Part shown: positions 27,788-37,023 of the stretch, piece by piece
Position numbering within the stretch: position 1 is the first letter of the stretch
Layout of the letters: every line of letters begins with the position of its first letter
Source of the DNA: Labilibaculum euxinicum
Lineage (GTDB): Bacteria; Bacteroidota; Bacteroidia; Bacteroidales; Marinifilaceae
NCBI RefSeq assembly: GCF_009795715.1
Contig: NZ_WTCR01000005.1
Coordinates: 62,001 to 126,000, forward strand
Direction of reading: 5' to 3'
Length of the DNA stretch: 64,000 nt
Position numbers and translations under genes: made by a program
The notes under the pieces: generated by a model
Database searches by the model: none
What the model saw: only the letters and a program-made list of their open reading frames with translations
What the model was told of the DNA's origin: nothing

Positions 27788-28832
27788 TTGTGTCATTTTT
27801 TTTGTGGACAAAAATTAAATCAGCTTGTGTTTTTCTGATTCCGATTGTTGCTCCCATTACGCGGTATCCAATCGGATCACCGGAAGCGCTTTTCATTTCT
27901 GCTGATACCAAACTACCTGCTACCACTCCTAAATCCATCAGTCTTCTTCGCTGTTGTCCTCTGCAATTGGGTGAAATTCCGGCAATTTCAGCTTTTTCTC
28001 CTATGGCCAGAGATGACAACAATTCGTATTTTGGAGCTAAGGGTACAGTTCCCGACAGCAATTCAACAGTTATCTGTGAAGCAAAAAGTGGAGTTAAAGT
28101 ACATTCATCTCCATTGGCAATAAAAGTGGTTTTTCCTTTATCTACATCTGTTACATAGACTTGCATGCCAGGATATAATCCTTCTACCACCAATTGCTCA
28201 TAAATACTTCGTGGTTCATCTTCGATGTGAATAATCCGGCCAGTCACACCTTTTTTTAGGTTACTTAGTAGTTTCCCTTTAGGTTCAGGCAATTCCCCGT
28301 CAATTGAAGGTATAGGATCTCCATGCGGATCAAATACAGGATTGCCCATTTGGGCAGCTAATTTTTCCGTATCTTCCTGTGTAACAAAATGCTCTATACG
28401 ATCGGCCTCGTTATGCCAATCAGCTTGAGCTACACTTGTTTCATCGGCAAGATACCTTTCCCATATACGATGTACCCGAATTACCCGAAGTGAATAAGAT
28501 CTTCCGGTATCTGTTAAAGATATGGTGTTATCATCCATAGTTACCAAACCTAAAACAAGCAGACGCTCAATCAGTTGACTTGCGCTATCATCTGAAATAT
28601 TCAGATTGCCCGCAATACTATTCATATTGCATAAATTCTTGTTGTACTCACAATCAAACAAGTACTTAAGGGCATCTTCCAATTGAACCCTTTGATTGTT
28701 CATTTTTATCTTTGAAAAAAGGGCTATCAATCCTTTTTTGGGCCAGAAAATCCAAAAAAAGATTAATACAACCACGACTCCAAGGAAAAACAATATACCT
28801 GATTGTATACCTACTGTTAATAATGTAATCAT
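27780..28832 (-). CDS. Membrane-anchored DtxR-type metalloregulator fused to two FeoA domains
   Basis: 350 residues. Order: an N-terminal hydrophobic helix (~11-30, [20 protein letters not shown]), DtxR winged helix (~48-108, [20 protein letters not shown]), metal-binding/dimer region (~112-180, [27 protein letters not shown]), and two SH3-like FeoA segments (~188-257 and ~268-342, the second with [20 protein letters not shown]). DtxR proteins repress metal uptake when Fe or Mn is bound; FeoA modulates FeoB. Having both on one membrane-tethered chain directly upstream of split feoB implies self-regulation of the transporter operon, but DNA binding is not shown. Confidence 0.85.
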   Translation of the reverse strand: MITLLTVGIQSGILFFLGVVVVLIFFWIFWPKKGLIALFSKIKMNNQRVQLEDALKYLFDCEYNKNLCNMNSIAGNLNISDDSASQLIERLLVLGLVTMDDNTISLTDTGRSYSLRVIRVHRIWERYLADETSVAQADWHNEADRIEHFVTQEDTEKLAAQMGNPVFDPHGDPIPSIDGELPEPKGKLLSNLKKGVTGRIIHIEDEPRSIYEQLVVEGLYPGMQVYVTDVDKGKTTFIANGDECTLTPLFASQITVELLSGTVPLAPKYELLSSLAIGEKAEIAGISPNCRGQQRRRLMDLGVVAGSLVSAEMKSASGDPIGYRVMGATIGIRKTQADLIFVHKKNDTNE

Positions 28833-29496
28833 CTATTCTTTCTTTAACTTTTTTATACTTAATGGTTGCTGGATATTCTTTACTCCAGCTTTGAAAAAAA
28901 ACTCTCTCATTTTTAATAAAATGTGGCTTTAAAATAAGCCCCAGATCTTTGTTTCCTCATCTAAAGTAATTCTCTTATATGATTAGTCCAAGTTAAACTT
29001 TGAATTTATTAACAGACAATTATACTACCTTCAAAGACCCTTTAAACAATATATAAATATCACATTAAAATTAGTATACAAAATTCAAGAAGATTATATC
29101 CTGCTAAAAAAGAACTCCTCTACTTGAATGGAAGTTCATTTCTTAAAGAAAAAAATACCATACACTTGAGAAAGAGTCTGTTTTCAGAAAAAAAAGACCA
29201 TCTACTTAGGGTGAAACTCAATTCCATATCAAAAAAACAATTGGTTCATTAGCTGAAAGATTTCCGAATAAAAAGAAGTTTAATGCTTCAAATTTTATTC
29301 CGTTGATTGTCAATAATTCCACCGCGCCTACTTACCAAACAGAAACAATGAAAACAAGTTGAAATAAACTGCCGGTATCAACCAAAAGGATACCTAAAAA
29401 AGCTTTTTAATTTCTTTGGCTGGAAACTGTAAATATTCTTTAATTTTTCATGTTTCGTACTACTACACAAAACCTTTTTTGAGTAAATTTGAAACT
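28833..29496. other. Gene-free spacer between metal operon and hybrid regulator
   Basis: About 660 bp of very AT-rich DNA separating divergent genes. No frame has a start, composition or motif that suggests a gene. It contains the ~41-bp imperfect tandem repeat at 29122-29244; otherwise no clear TAnnTTTG promoter or known riboswitch was recognised. Confidence 0.5.
29122..29244 (+). repeat. Three imperfect ~41-bp tandem repeats upstream of the hybrid regulator
   Basis: Units begin ACTTG at 29122, ACTTG at 29164 and ACTTA at 29204 (42 and 40 bp steps). Units 1 and 2 each carry a TTC-rich middle, a poly-A run (7-8 A) and ACCAT; unit 3 keeps the ACTT start, a TTC middle and the poly-A run. A partial earlier unit may precede them. 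Confidence 0.5.
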
Positions 29497-32292
29497 ATGA
29501 CTGTTACAAGAAAAAAATACTCCCTATTACTCATTATTTTCATTTTAGTATTCTCCGATAAGGGATTTTCAGAGGATCAATTCAAAATCGGTTTTTCGCA
29601 ATGTACATCGGTAGACAGCTGGCGAAAAGCGATGCAAAGTGAAATGCAAAATGAATTGATTCTATTTCAAAATATGGAATTAGTAATAACCGATGCACAT
29701 GACAATAATGAAAACCAAATTAGGGATATTAGAGAACTAGTTAAAAGCGGTATTGATTTACTAATCGTTTCTCCCAACGAATCGGCTCCAATAACTCATA
29801 TTGTTGAGGAAGTTTTTCGCAAGGGAATTCCAGTAATTGTTCTCGATCGAAAAATTGAAAGTGAAAACTATACAGCTCAAATTAGCGCCGACAATTATTT
29901 GATTGGGAGGGAGGCTGGAAAATATGCTGCCAGATTATTAAATGGCAAAGGTAACATTGCTGAAATTTGGGGACTAAAAGGTTCCAGTCCTGCCATTGAA
30001 CGACACAAAGGATTCTCTGAAGTCATCAGCAAATATCCTGGTATCAAAATTATTTTCTCTGAAACAGGAGAATGGTTCAAACAGGGTGGTACCAAAATGA
30101 TGAAGCTAGCCATTGAACAACATGATAATATCGATTTGGTTTTTGCACATAATGATTACATGGCTATTGGCGCGTATGAAGTGCTGCAATCGAAATTTGG
30201 CGAACACAGACCCTTTTTACTTGGGATTGATGGTCTGCCAGGGCCAAATGACGGTGTTAATGCTGTAATTCAAAAGAAAATTAATGCTACATTTTTATAC
30301 CCAACCGGTGGTGCGGAAGCAATACAGTTAGCCTTTAAAATTTTAAATAAAAAACCATTTAAGAAAAATATCATTCTAAAAACAGTTGTTATTGATTCTG
30401 ACAACGCAGAAATCCAGAAACTGCAAACCGATCAGATTCTTTCCCTTCAGGGAAAAATATCCGCAGCAAAAACCATTCTTGACTCTCAAATTATTAAATA
30501 CAAAAGTCAGAGAATGTGGCTGATTATTTCGCTTAGTTTTCTTCTTATTGTCATTCTTTTGGCCGTACTCTTGTTTCAGGCATTCAAAAATAAAATTAAA
30601 GCCAATCGAAAATTAGAAGAACAAAAAGAACAAATCGAAGATCAACATGAAAGGCTCATTTTGATTTCATCTCAATTGGAAGAAGCAACTCAAACTAAAC
30701 TAAGATTTTTTACCAATGTTTCGCATGAATTCAGAACTCCTTTAACTCTAATTCTTGGATCTATAGAAAATCTTTTAGATCAAAAAATTAAAGATAAAGA
30801 GTCGTATCAACAGTTAAATGTAATGCACAGAAATGCCAATCGACTGCTTCGCTTAATCAATCAGCTGATGGATTTTCGAAAAATGGAGAATGAAAAAATG
30901 CAGATGAAGATTTCCAAGAATGATATCAATCAGTTCATTAAGGAGATATCCGATTCGTTTCAAGAATTGGCAAATAAAAAGCACATTAACTATTCATATT
31001 TGTCGACCATTCAAAAAGAATACTTGTATTTTGATACAGATAAACTTGATAAAATCCTGTTCAATCTTTTATCGAATGCCTTTAAATTCACGCCCGAACA
31101 AGGTGAAATTACAGTTCATTTGGAGAATTCAAATCATGAATTTAATAAAGAGATGAAGGATTGTGTAAAGATTAGCGTAGTTGATTCGGGTTGTGGAATT
31201 TCAGAACCGGATCTTAAAAACGTCTTTCAACGATTCTATCAAGCCAAAACCAATGCTTCGTTCCCTGGAACCGGAGTTGGCTTGTCCTTAACCAAAGCTT
31301 TGGTTGAATTGCACTCAGGAATTATAAATGTTGAAAGTAGTTTGGGGAAAGGGACAGTATTAACAGTCTATTTGCAGAAGGGTAAATCACATTTTAATGA
31401 TGCTGATTTAATTTTTGCCGACTCTAAAGAAAAAGATACTTCGAGGCAGATTCCATCAGAATTAGATGAAATGGACTTTATTCCCCAGCTTACTGAGTCA
31501 AACGAAGAAGAAAATCCTTCCTTTTTAACCGACAGAGAAATTCGGATTCTTATTGTAGAGGACAACCCGGACGTTTCGGAACATATCGCAGAATCGCTAA
31601 AAGGAAACTATAAAATTTTGAGAGCCGAGAATGGAAAACAAGCTTTAAAAGTGATTGAAGCAGAGAATCCGGAATTAATCATTACCGACCTAATGATGCC
31701 AGTGATGGATGGATTGGAATTGACAAACATTGTAAAATCAGATTTAAAAACCTGTCACATCCCAATCATCATGCTCACCGCAAAGGCTTCACAAGAACAT
31801 AAAATTGAAGGGCTGGAAGTTGGTGCTGATTCCTACATTCCAAAACCTTTTAACAGGAAACATTTGCAGGTTAGGGTGCGGAAATTAATCGAAAGCAAAA
31901 AAAGAATTCGAATTCATTATCGCGAAAGCATCGATTTCACGGAACAAAACGATGGCATTAACAGATTGGATCAACAGTTTTTGAAGAAAGCTTGCGAAGC
32001 CATTGAAACCAATTATCTGAATTACGATTACGGTGTTGAAGAATTGAGCAAGGATATTAATTTATCGAGAGTTCATCTGTACCGTAAAATAAAGAACTTA
32101 ACCGATTTGTCGGCCAGTGAGTTTATCCGAAATGTAAAGTTGAAAAAAGCCTCATCGCTACTTTTGGAAGGAGACTTAAGTATTTCTCAAATTGCCTATC
32201 AAACAGGGTTTGCCAGTCCATCCTATTTTAGCAAGTGTTTTAAAGAAAAATTCAAAATGTCTCCCAAAGAATACATTCAGCAAAAAAAATAA
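29497..32292 (+). CDS. Hybrid two-component regulator with periplasmic sugar-binding domain (BT1754-like)
   Basis: From ATG 29497, 931 residues on one chain: signal peptide (~1-24), a periplasmic-binding/LacI-type sugar domain (~26-320; KIGFSQCTSVDSWRK, LIVSPNESAPI, VIVLDRKI), a TM helix (~340-362), HisKA with His410 in VSHEFRTPL, HATPase (NAFKF, DSGCGIS, GTGVGLSLTKAL), receiver (~682-800, phospho-Asp 731 in ITDLMMPVMDG) and AraC-type HTH (~830-931). The B. thetaiotaomicron fructan regulator BT1754 has this architecture and binds fructose. Convergent with the GH32 operon, which it presumably activates. An upstream in-frame ATG at 29416 would disrupt the signal peptide. Confidence 0.94.
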   Translation: MTVTRKKYSLLLIIFILVFSDKGFSEDQFKIGFSQCTSVDSWRKAMQSEMQNELILFQNMELVITDAHDNNENQIRDIRELVKSGIDLLIVSPNESAPITHIVEEVFRKGIPVIVLDRKIESENYTAQISADNYLIGREAGKYAARLLNGKGNIAEIWGLKGSSPAIERHKGFSEVISKYPGIKIIFSETGEWFKQGGTKMMKLAIEQHDNIDLVFAHNDYMAIGAYEVLQSKFGEHRPFLLGIDGLPGPNDGVNAVIQKKINATFLYPTGGAEAIQLAFKILNKKPFKKNIILKTVVIDSDNAEIQKLQTDQILSLQGKISAAKTILDSQIIKYKSQRMWLIISLSFLLIVILLAVLLFQAFKNKIKANRKLEEQKEQIEDQHERLILISSQLEEATQTKLRFFTNVSHEFRTPLTLILGSIENLLDQKIKDKESYQQLNVMHRNANRLLRLINQLMDFRKMENEKMQMKISKNDINQFIKEISDSFQELANKKHINYSYLSTIQKEYLYFDTDKLDKILFNLLSNAFKFTPEQGEITVHLENSNHEFNKEMKDCVKISVVDSGCGISEPDLKNVFQRFYQAKTNASFPGTGVGLSLTKALVELHSGIINVESSLGKGTVLTVYLQKGKSHFNDADLIFADSKEKDTSRQIPSELDEMDFIPQLTESNEEENPSFLTDREIRILIVEDNPDVSEHIAESLKGNYKILRAENGKQALKVIEAENPELIITDLMMPVMDGLELTNIVKSDLKTCHIPIIMLTAKASQEHKIEGLEVGADSYIPKPFNRKHLQVRVRKLIESKKRIRIHYRESIDFTEQNDGINRLDQQFLKKACEAIETNYLNYDYGVEELSKDINLSRVHLYRKIKNLTDLSASEFIRNVKLKKASSLLLEGDLSISQIAYQTGFASPSYFSKCFKEKFKMSPKEYIQQKK

Positions 32293-32407
32293 AGCAAAAG
32301 CTTACATAGAAAATCAAAATGAATTGATGCCTGATAAAAATAACTGCACATCCTATTTTGGATTAGTTGGCTTTGTTTTTTTTCATTAATCTGATTGAGT
32401 AATCAAA

Positions 32408-32439
32408 AAAAATCCGGGTCATACAGACTCCGGATTTTT
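32408..32439. terminator. Bidirectional terminator between hybrid regulator and GH32 gene
   Basis: AAAAATCCGG and CCGGATTTTT, 10-bp perfect arms with a 12-nt loop. Confidence 0.85.
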
Positions 32440-32463
32440 CCTTATTAAAATAACATCCTTTTT

Positions 32464-34032
32464 CTACCAAATTGATTTCAATTTGTAGAATTTGGCTTCT
32501 TTAACCGAAATTTTATCACCACTACTAACTACATCTATTTTATCAAACTTTTCAGCAGAAAAAAATTGATCTGTCATAACTAACTCTCCATCATTTACAA
32601 AAACCTCGATGGAAGATTCATCAATAAGTATCTGTAATTTTATTCCTGTTTTACAACTTATCTTTGCTTTATCAATGCTTGCGAAAACATCTGAGAAAGA
32701 AATATTCTTAAGCTTTGTTCTATCAATAGTAAAGCTTTCATTCACTCCGGAATAAAAGGCTTCCAATTCTTCACCTGCCGAATTGCTTAGCTTAACACCA
32801 AACTTTTGCGGTTGTTCATCCCATGCTATTTCCAAATCAATTTCCAAGGGGATGGCCTTAAAAGGAATTGTATTTGTCACATCAAAATTTCCGTTTATAT
32901 CCTGATTCGGAATGATATAACATTCCTCCCGGATTAATTCCAGCTCTTTAACCGGAACAGAATTTAAATGGTAATTGTTATCCTCTTTTTTAAGAACCAA
33001 TTCTCTTGGAAAGGTATTCGCACTTCTCCACTTGTAAGTAGGAACCACAGTCGCATATTGCCAGTTACTCATCCAACCTATAAACAGCACTCTTCCATCC
33101 TCTTCCGGCACATTCGACCAGGTTACTCCTGCATAATTATCTCTTCCATAATCAAGCCATTTGGTATCGTTTCCAATACTGACAAATTCTTTTCCGTTAA
33201 AATCTCCAACAAAATACTGAGTAGTGCTGCCACCATTAGGTCCTCCGGCACCAATGCTGACAGTTAAAATCCATTTCTCCTCATCGGTTCCTTCAACTTT
33301 TATTGGAAATAAATCAGGACATTCCCAAACACCGCCATGTGAACCAAATTCTTTTCCAAAATCACTTTCAAAAGTCCAATCAATAAGGTTTGTGGAAGAG
33401 TAAAAACTTGTATGATCCTGTACTGCAAGAGTCATGATCCATTTCTTAGTTTCTTTATGCCAAATTACTTTAGGATCTCTGAAATCTCTAATTCCAGGAT
33501 TTTTTAATACAGGATTCTTTTCATACTTGGTCCATGTTCTTCCTTTGTCTAAGCTATAAGCGATTCCCTGCGATTGAAAATCATTCCGTCCGGCCTTTTC
33601 TCCCTCCATATTGTGGTAAGTATAAATAGCAACCATTGCCGGCTTATCTTTTGATCCAAATCCTGAAGTATTTTGATAATCTATCACTGCTGAACCAGAA
33701 TATATATATCCCAAAGAATCTGGATATAATGCTATTGGCAGATGTTCCCAATGTACTAAATCCTTACTTACAGCATGCCCCCAATGCATTGGTCCCCACA
33801 CCGAACTTTCGGGGTGATACTGGTAAAATAAGTGATATTCGCCCTCATAATAAACCATTCCGTTTGGATCATTCATCCAATGCTCTTCAGGCGTAAAATG
33901 AAATTGCGGACGATAAGGTTCCTTGTAATTTTTTTCGGAGATATCTAACTTCTCTTTTCTTGTTGAAGTACAAGAGCACCCTAAAAAACTTAATATTATT
34001 ATCGTTATTATGTATTTTCCCATTTCCAGCAT
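32464..34032 (-). CDS. GH32 beta-fructosidase (levanase/inulinase type), lipoprotein
   Basis: 522 residues with a lipoprotein signal (FLGC, Cys19). The five-blade propeller carries all GH32 residues: nucleophile Asp55 in WMNDPNG, transition-state Asp186 in FRDP and acid/base Glu237 in ECPD; a C-terminal beta-sandwich begins near residue 385. It hydrolyses beta-fructosides (levan, inulin or sucrose); exo or endo mode cannot be told. Last gene of the fructan operon, 212 bp after the preceding one, so a separate promoter is possible. An ATG three codons later is an alternative start. Confidence 0.94.
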   Translation of the reverse strand: MLEMGKYIITIIILSFLGCSCTSTRKEKLDISEKNYKEPYRPQFHFTPEEHWMNDPNGMVYYEGEYHLFYQYHPESSVWGPMHWGHAVSKDLVHWEHLPIALYPDSLGYIYSGSAVIDYQNTSGFGSKDKPAMVAIYTYHNMEGEKAGRNDFQSQGIAYSLDKGRTWTKYEKNPVLKNPGIRDFRDPKVIWHKETKKWIMTLAVQDHTSFYSSTNLIDWTFESDFGKEFGSHGGVWECPDLFPIKVEGTDEEKWILTVSIGAGGPNGGSTTQYFVGDFNGKEFVSIGNDTKWLDYGRDNYAGVTWSNVPEEDGRVLFIGWMSNWQYATVVPTYKWRSANTFPRELVLKKEDNNYHLNSVPVKELELIREECYIIPNQDINGNFDVTNTIPFKAIPLEIDLEIAWDEQPQKFGVKLSNSAGEELEAFYSGVNESFTIDRTKLKNISFSDVFASIDKAKISCKTGIKLQILIDESSIEVFVNDGELVMTDQFFSAEKFDKIDVVSSGDKISVKEAKFYKLKSIW

Positions 34033-34244
34033 TTTTTATTACTTACCCTTATAATTAAACTTTTAAGATTTAATAGTTAACTTAATACTACATACAAGAT
34101 CTAAAAGAAATCCAACTGCGGTGTATCCCTTTTTCTTTTGAAAAAATATTTTTTCACAAACTATTTATTTAAATACAATTCACATTTTCCGAATCAGTTG
34201 AATATATTCCATGAATTGCAGCCAACAAAATTAACACTTACACA

Positions 34245-35822
34245 CTAATTTACTGTTTTATAAATAGATAGATCAGAAACTTCGATTTGGCCATCATCCA
34301 CAAATATTGTCCATGGGTTTTTGTTCATTTTGTAAATGCGATTTGTAAAAGCAACATTATTATTAACATAGACTACACAGATAGATTTCTCAATAACAAT
34401 TTTGATATCGAAAACATTATCTTCAGGAACAATTAAAGGGGTAAAATTTAATTCATTAGTATATGAACCAGTTGAATAAATGGACTCCTTATAAAGAAAT
34501 AAAGCCGGCACTGACCATTTATTAGAAGATGTTAAATCAAAAGTTACAGAATAAACTTCGGACAAATCATCACAAGCTCCAAATGAAAATCCAAATCTGG
34601 AAGACTGAGAAGCATCTATACTGAGTTCTATTTTTACAGGAACTGTATTCCGATTAAATAGGCCATAAGATCTTCCATCCTGATATCTCATTAAGTATGT
34701 TCCATCTTCCCCCGATACATCACCCTTCGACTTAACCATTAAATAATCTGCCGGAGTATTAAATTTATTGTCTACTCCTTCCGAAATTGTAGTATATAAC
34801 TTACCACTGGGTTGTTGAACCAGTTTATGCGTTATTAAACTACCTGCCCAATCAAGTTCGTTATTTCCATTAACTTCCTGTCCTGTTGAACACCATCCGG
34901 ATAAATAACGTTCGGTTCCATTTGAAGCTGTTTTTCCAGCATAAAGATACAGACCATCAAAGGTTTCATGATGACCTTTTTCATCTTCACAACGTTTCCA
35001 CGGACCATCAGGACTATCAGCTATTCTATAAAATGTTTTTCGATGCTCATCTCTATTAATACGAGAAAACAACAGGTACCATTTATTACCCATTTTAAAA
35101 ATATCAGGACACTCCAGTATTTCTGCATCCGAATCAAAATCTGTAAGAGGAGCTATTAGATTCCAGTTTTCGAGATCAGCTGATGTATAACGTGCCAATA
35201 TACCTTTTCCATCTTTAACTGCGGTAACCAACATTACATAGGCAGATTTTGTTGGATCATAATACACACAAGGATCTCTAAAGGTATTTTTATCATAGCC
35301 ATCAGGCGCCTCAAATGTGAATGAAGGAACTTTTGTAAAAGTTCTCATATCGGTTGAAGTAGCCAACATTATTTTTTCTGCAGGGTATAAATTACCATTA
35401 TGTCCTGTATAAAAACCGTATAATTTCCCTTCTGAATTTTTTATAAAACTTCCTGTTCCTAAATAAGCCTCCTGCGAATTTGATTCTCCGGTGCCTATTG
35501 ATTGAGTAAGCCCAGAAAAACTGCTGTAGTCTTTAGTTGTAGTACAATAGATTGGATGGTCTGTACCAGCCCCATTTCTCCAATCCTGCAAATAAAACAG
35601 GTAACACACATTATCATCCATATTATAATATGGCATTGGATCGCCCACATAACCGTTTTGAGGTTTGTAGAATGTTGAATATGCACCACTTTCAACAACC
35701 GACCTACAACTTGTTGTTGTGTCAACTTGCAGAGGTATTACATTCTCAATATTGTTGTCTTTTGAACAACTTGTATTAATCAAGAGAAAAATATACGTAA
35801 GTAATAATAGTTGAAATCTCAT
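34245..35822 (-). CDS. Divergent GH32-like glycosidase (DUF4975-type), lipoprotein
   Basis: 525 residues, lipoprotein signal (NTSC, Cys19). The propeller is recognisable with candidate nucleophile Asp61 in YVGDPMPYY (replacing the canonical WMNDPNG), Asp183 in FRDP and Glu237 in ECPDIF, so the catalytic triad seems kept. The C-terminal half is a beta-sandwich (~380-522). It resembles Bacteroidota GH32 proteins annotated with DUF4975; that assignment is from memory. Likely a surface fructan hydrolase with different linkage preference from its neighbour. 52 bp after the SGBP gene. Confidence 0.82.
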   Translation of the reverse strand: MRFQLLLLTYIFLLINTSCSKDNNIENVIPLQVDTTTSCRSVVESGAYSTFYKPQNGYVGDPMPYYNMDDNVCYLFYLQDWRNGAGTDHPIYCTTTKDYSSFSGLTQSIGTGESNSQEAYLGTGSFIKNSEGKLYGFYTGHNGNLYPAEKIMLATSTDMRTFTKVPSFTFEAPDGYDKNTFRDPCVYYDPTKSAYVMLVTAVKDGKGILARYTSADLENWNLIAPLTDFDSDAEILECPDIFKMGNKWYLLFSRINRDEHRKTFYRIADSPDGPWKRCEDEKGHHETFDGLYLYAGKTASNGTERYLSGWCSTGQEVNGNNELDWAGSLITHKLVQQPSGKLYTTISEGVDNKFNTPADYLMVKSKGDVSGEDGTYLMRYQDGRSYGLFNRNTVPVKIELSIDASQSSRFGFSFGACDDLSEVYSVTFDLTSSNKWSVPALFLYKESIYSTGSYTNELNFTPLIVPEDNVFDIKIVIEKSICVVYVNNNVAFTNRIYKMNKNPWTIFVDDGQIEVSDLSIYKTVN

Positions 35823-35874
35823 TTGAATGATTATTTAGCGAACGGAAATAAATTCCGTTCGCTTTGGTTTAATA

Positions 35875-37002
35875 TTATTCCTTTGGATAGGCCTTTAATT
35901 CGTCCCAATATATCATGTGAGAAGTGAAAGCTTGGTCATCTACTGTTTCATTTACATGCGGAGCAACCAAGATATTGTTTATAACAGCAGTTCTGCTTTC
36001 CGGAATTTCAAATATTAATTCCTGCCATTCTCCAATTGCTTCCGCAGAATAGAAAACTTTTAACCAATCTTTATTTTGCTCTCCATCCGATTGTATCTCT
36101 ATCTGTACATCACCGGCTGCTTCTTTTAATACCATTAAACTAATTTTACTATACTCAGCCGGATCAATATCCACTTTATATGTACCCCATAATGCACCAC
36201 CCGACCATGGCTTTCCTCCATCATCAGTATCTTCCTTATTTCTCATTATTGCAACACATGTTGATGTGGAATTAACAGCATCCCTTTTGGGATTAGCATA
36301 GCCGTTATTGATTGTACTGGCAATTCGTGCCCAAATTGGAGATACATCTTCTCCATTGTAAATAACAAGAACAGGTTTAGGAGCTTCTCCCAAGATTACG
36401 GTAACCTCATATTTAAACAAAGAACCTAAATAGTCAAGTGTAAAGGTTACTGGGCTTGTAAAATCAACAACAGCCCCTGATTCAGGAGTTAAAGCAGCTC
36501 CTTCCGTATATTCAACAATTGGGATTAGAGACGTGATATCGGTACCTTCCGGCAAATAAATTACAATCGTCTTGTTTGTTTTATCAATATCACCTTCTGC
36601 CGAACCAATTTTAAAACTTATAATATCAGCTCTCGCAACATCTACTGATACATCATACTTCCGATATATACTTAGGTTAGTCACTGTATAAGTCACATTA
36701 AGCAGATTTCCATTACGATCTGAAAAGTCTACTGGCTCATCACTAGCTGGAGCAATCACCGCACCTTCTCCCAGTGTTATCTGTGGTGTTAAAGCAGTTA
36801 AATCTGAACCAGCTGGAAGGATTACTGAAATGGATGAATTTTCCTCATTAATTGTGCCCTCAACACCATTTACCACAAAAGAATGAATATCAACGTCTCC
36901 TGAAAAATCAAGAGATGGTGATTCTGTGTCATCACAAGCACTAGATGCCAACATGCATAAAACACACATTGCTACGAATAATTTTTGATATATTTTTTTC
37001 AT
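35875..37002 (-). CDS. Surface glycan-binding lipoprotein with two DUF5018-like repeats
   Basis: 375 residues. Lipoprotein signal (LASSAC at ~18-23) followed by an acidic stretch (DDTESPSLD) typical of Bacteroidota surface export. Two Ig-like repeats of ~80-90 residues (~38-122 and ~125-205; FVVNGVEGTINEENSSISVILPAGSDLTAL and FKIGSAEGDIDKTNKTIVIYLPEGTDITSL) are followed by a jelly-roll-like domain (~215-373) resembling carbohydrate-binding modules. It takes the usual SGBP place after susD in a polysaccharide locus; fructan binding is inferred from context. Confidence 0.8.
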   Translation of the reverse strand: MKKIYQKLFVAMCVLCMLASSACDDTESPSLDFSGDVDIHSFVVNGVEGTINEENSSISVILPAGSDLTALTPQITLGEGAVIAPASDEPVDFSDRNGNLLNVTYTVTNLSIYRKYDVSVDVARADIISFKIGSAEGDIDKTNKTIVIYLPEGTDITSLIPIVEYTEGAALTPESGAVVDFTSPVTFTLDYLGSLFKYEVTVILGEAPKPVLVIYNGEDVSPIWARIASTINNGYANPKRDAVNSTSTCVAIMRNKEDTDDGGKPWSGGALWGTYKVDIDPAEYSKISLMVLKEAAGDVQIEIQSDGEQNKDWLKVFYSAEAIGEWQELIFEIPESRTAVINNILVAPHVNETVDDQAFTSHMIYWDELKAYPKE

Positions 37003-37023
37003 GAAATTAATTTTAGCTTAAAC

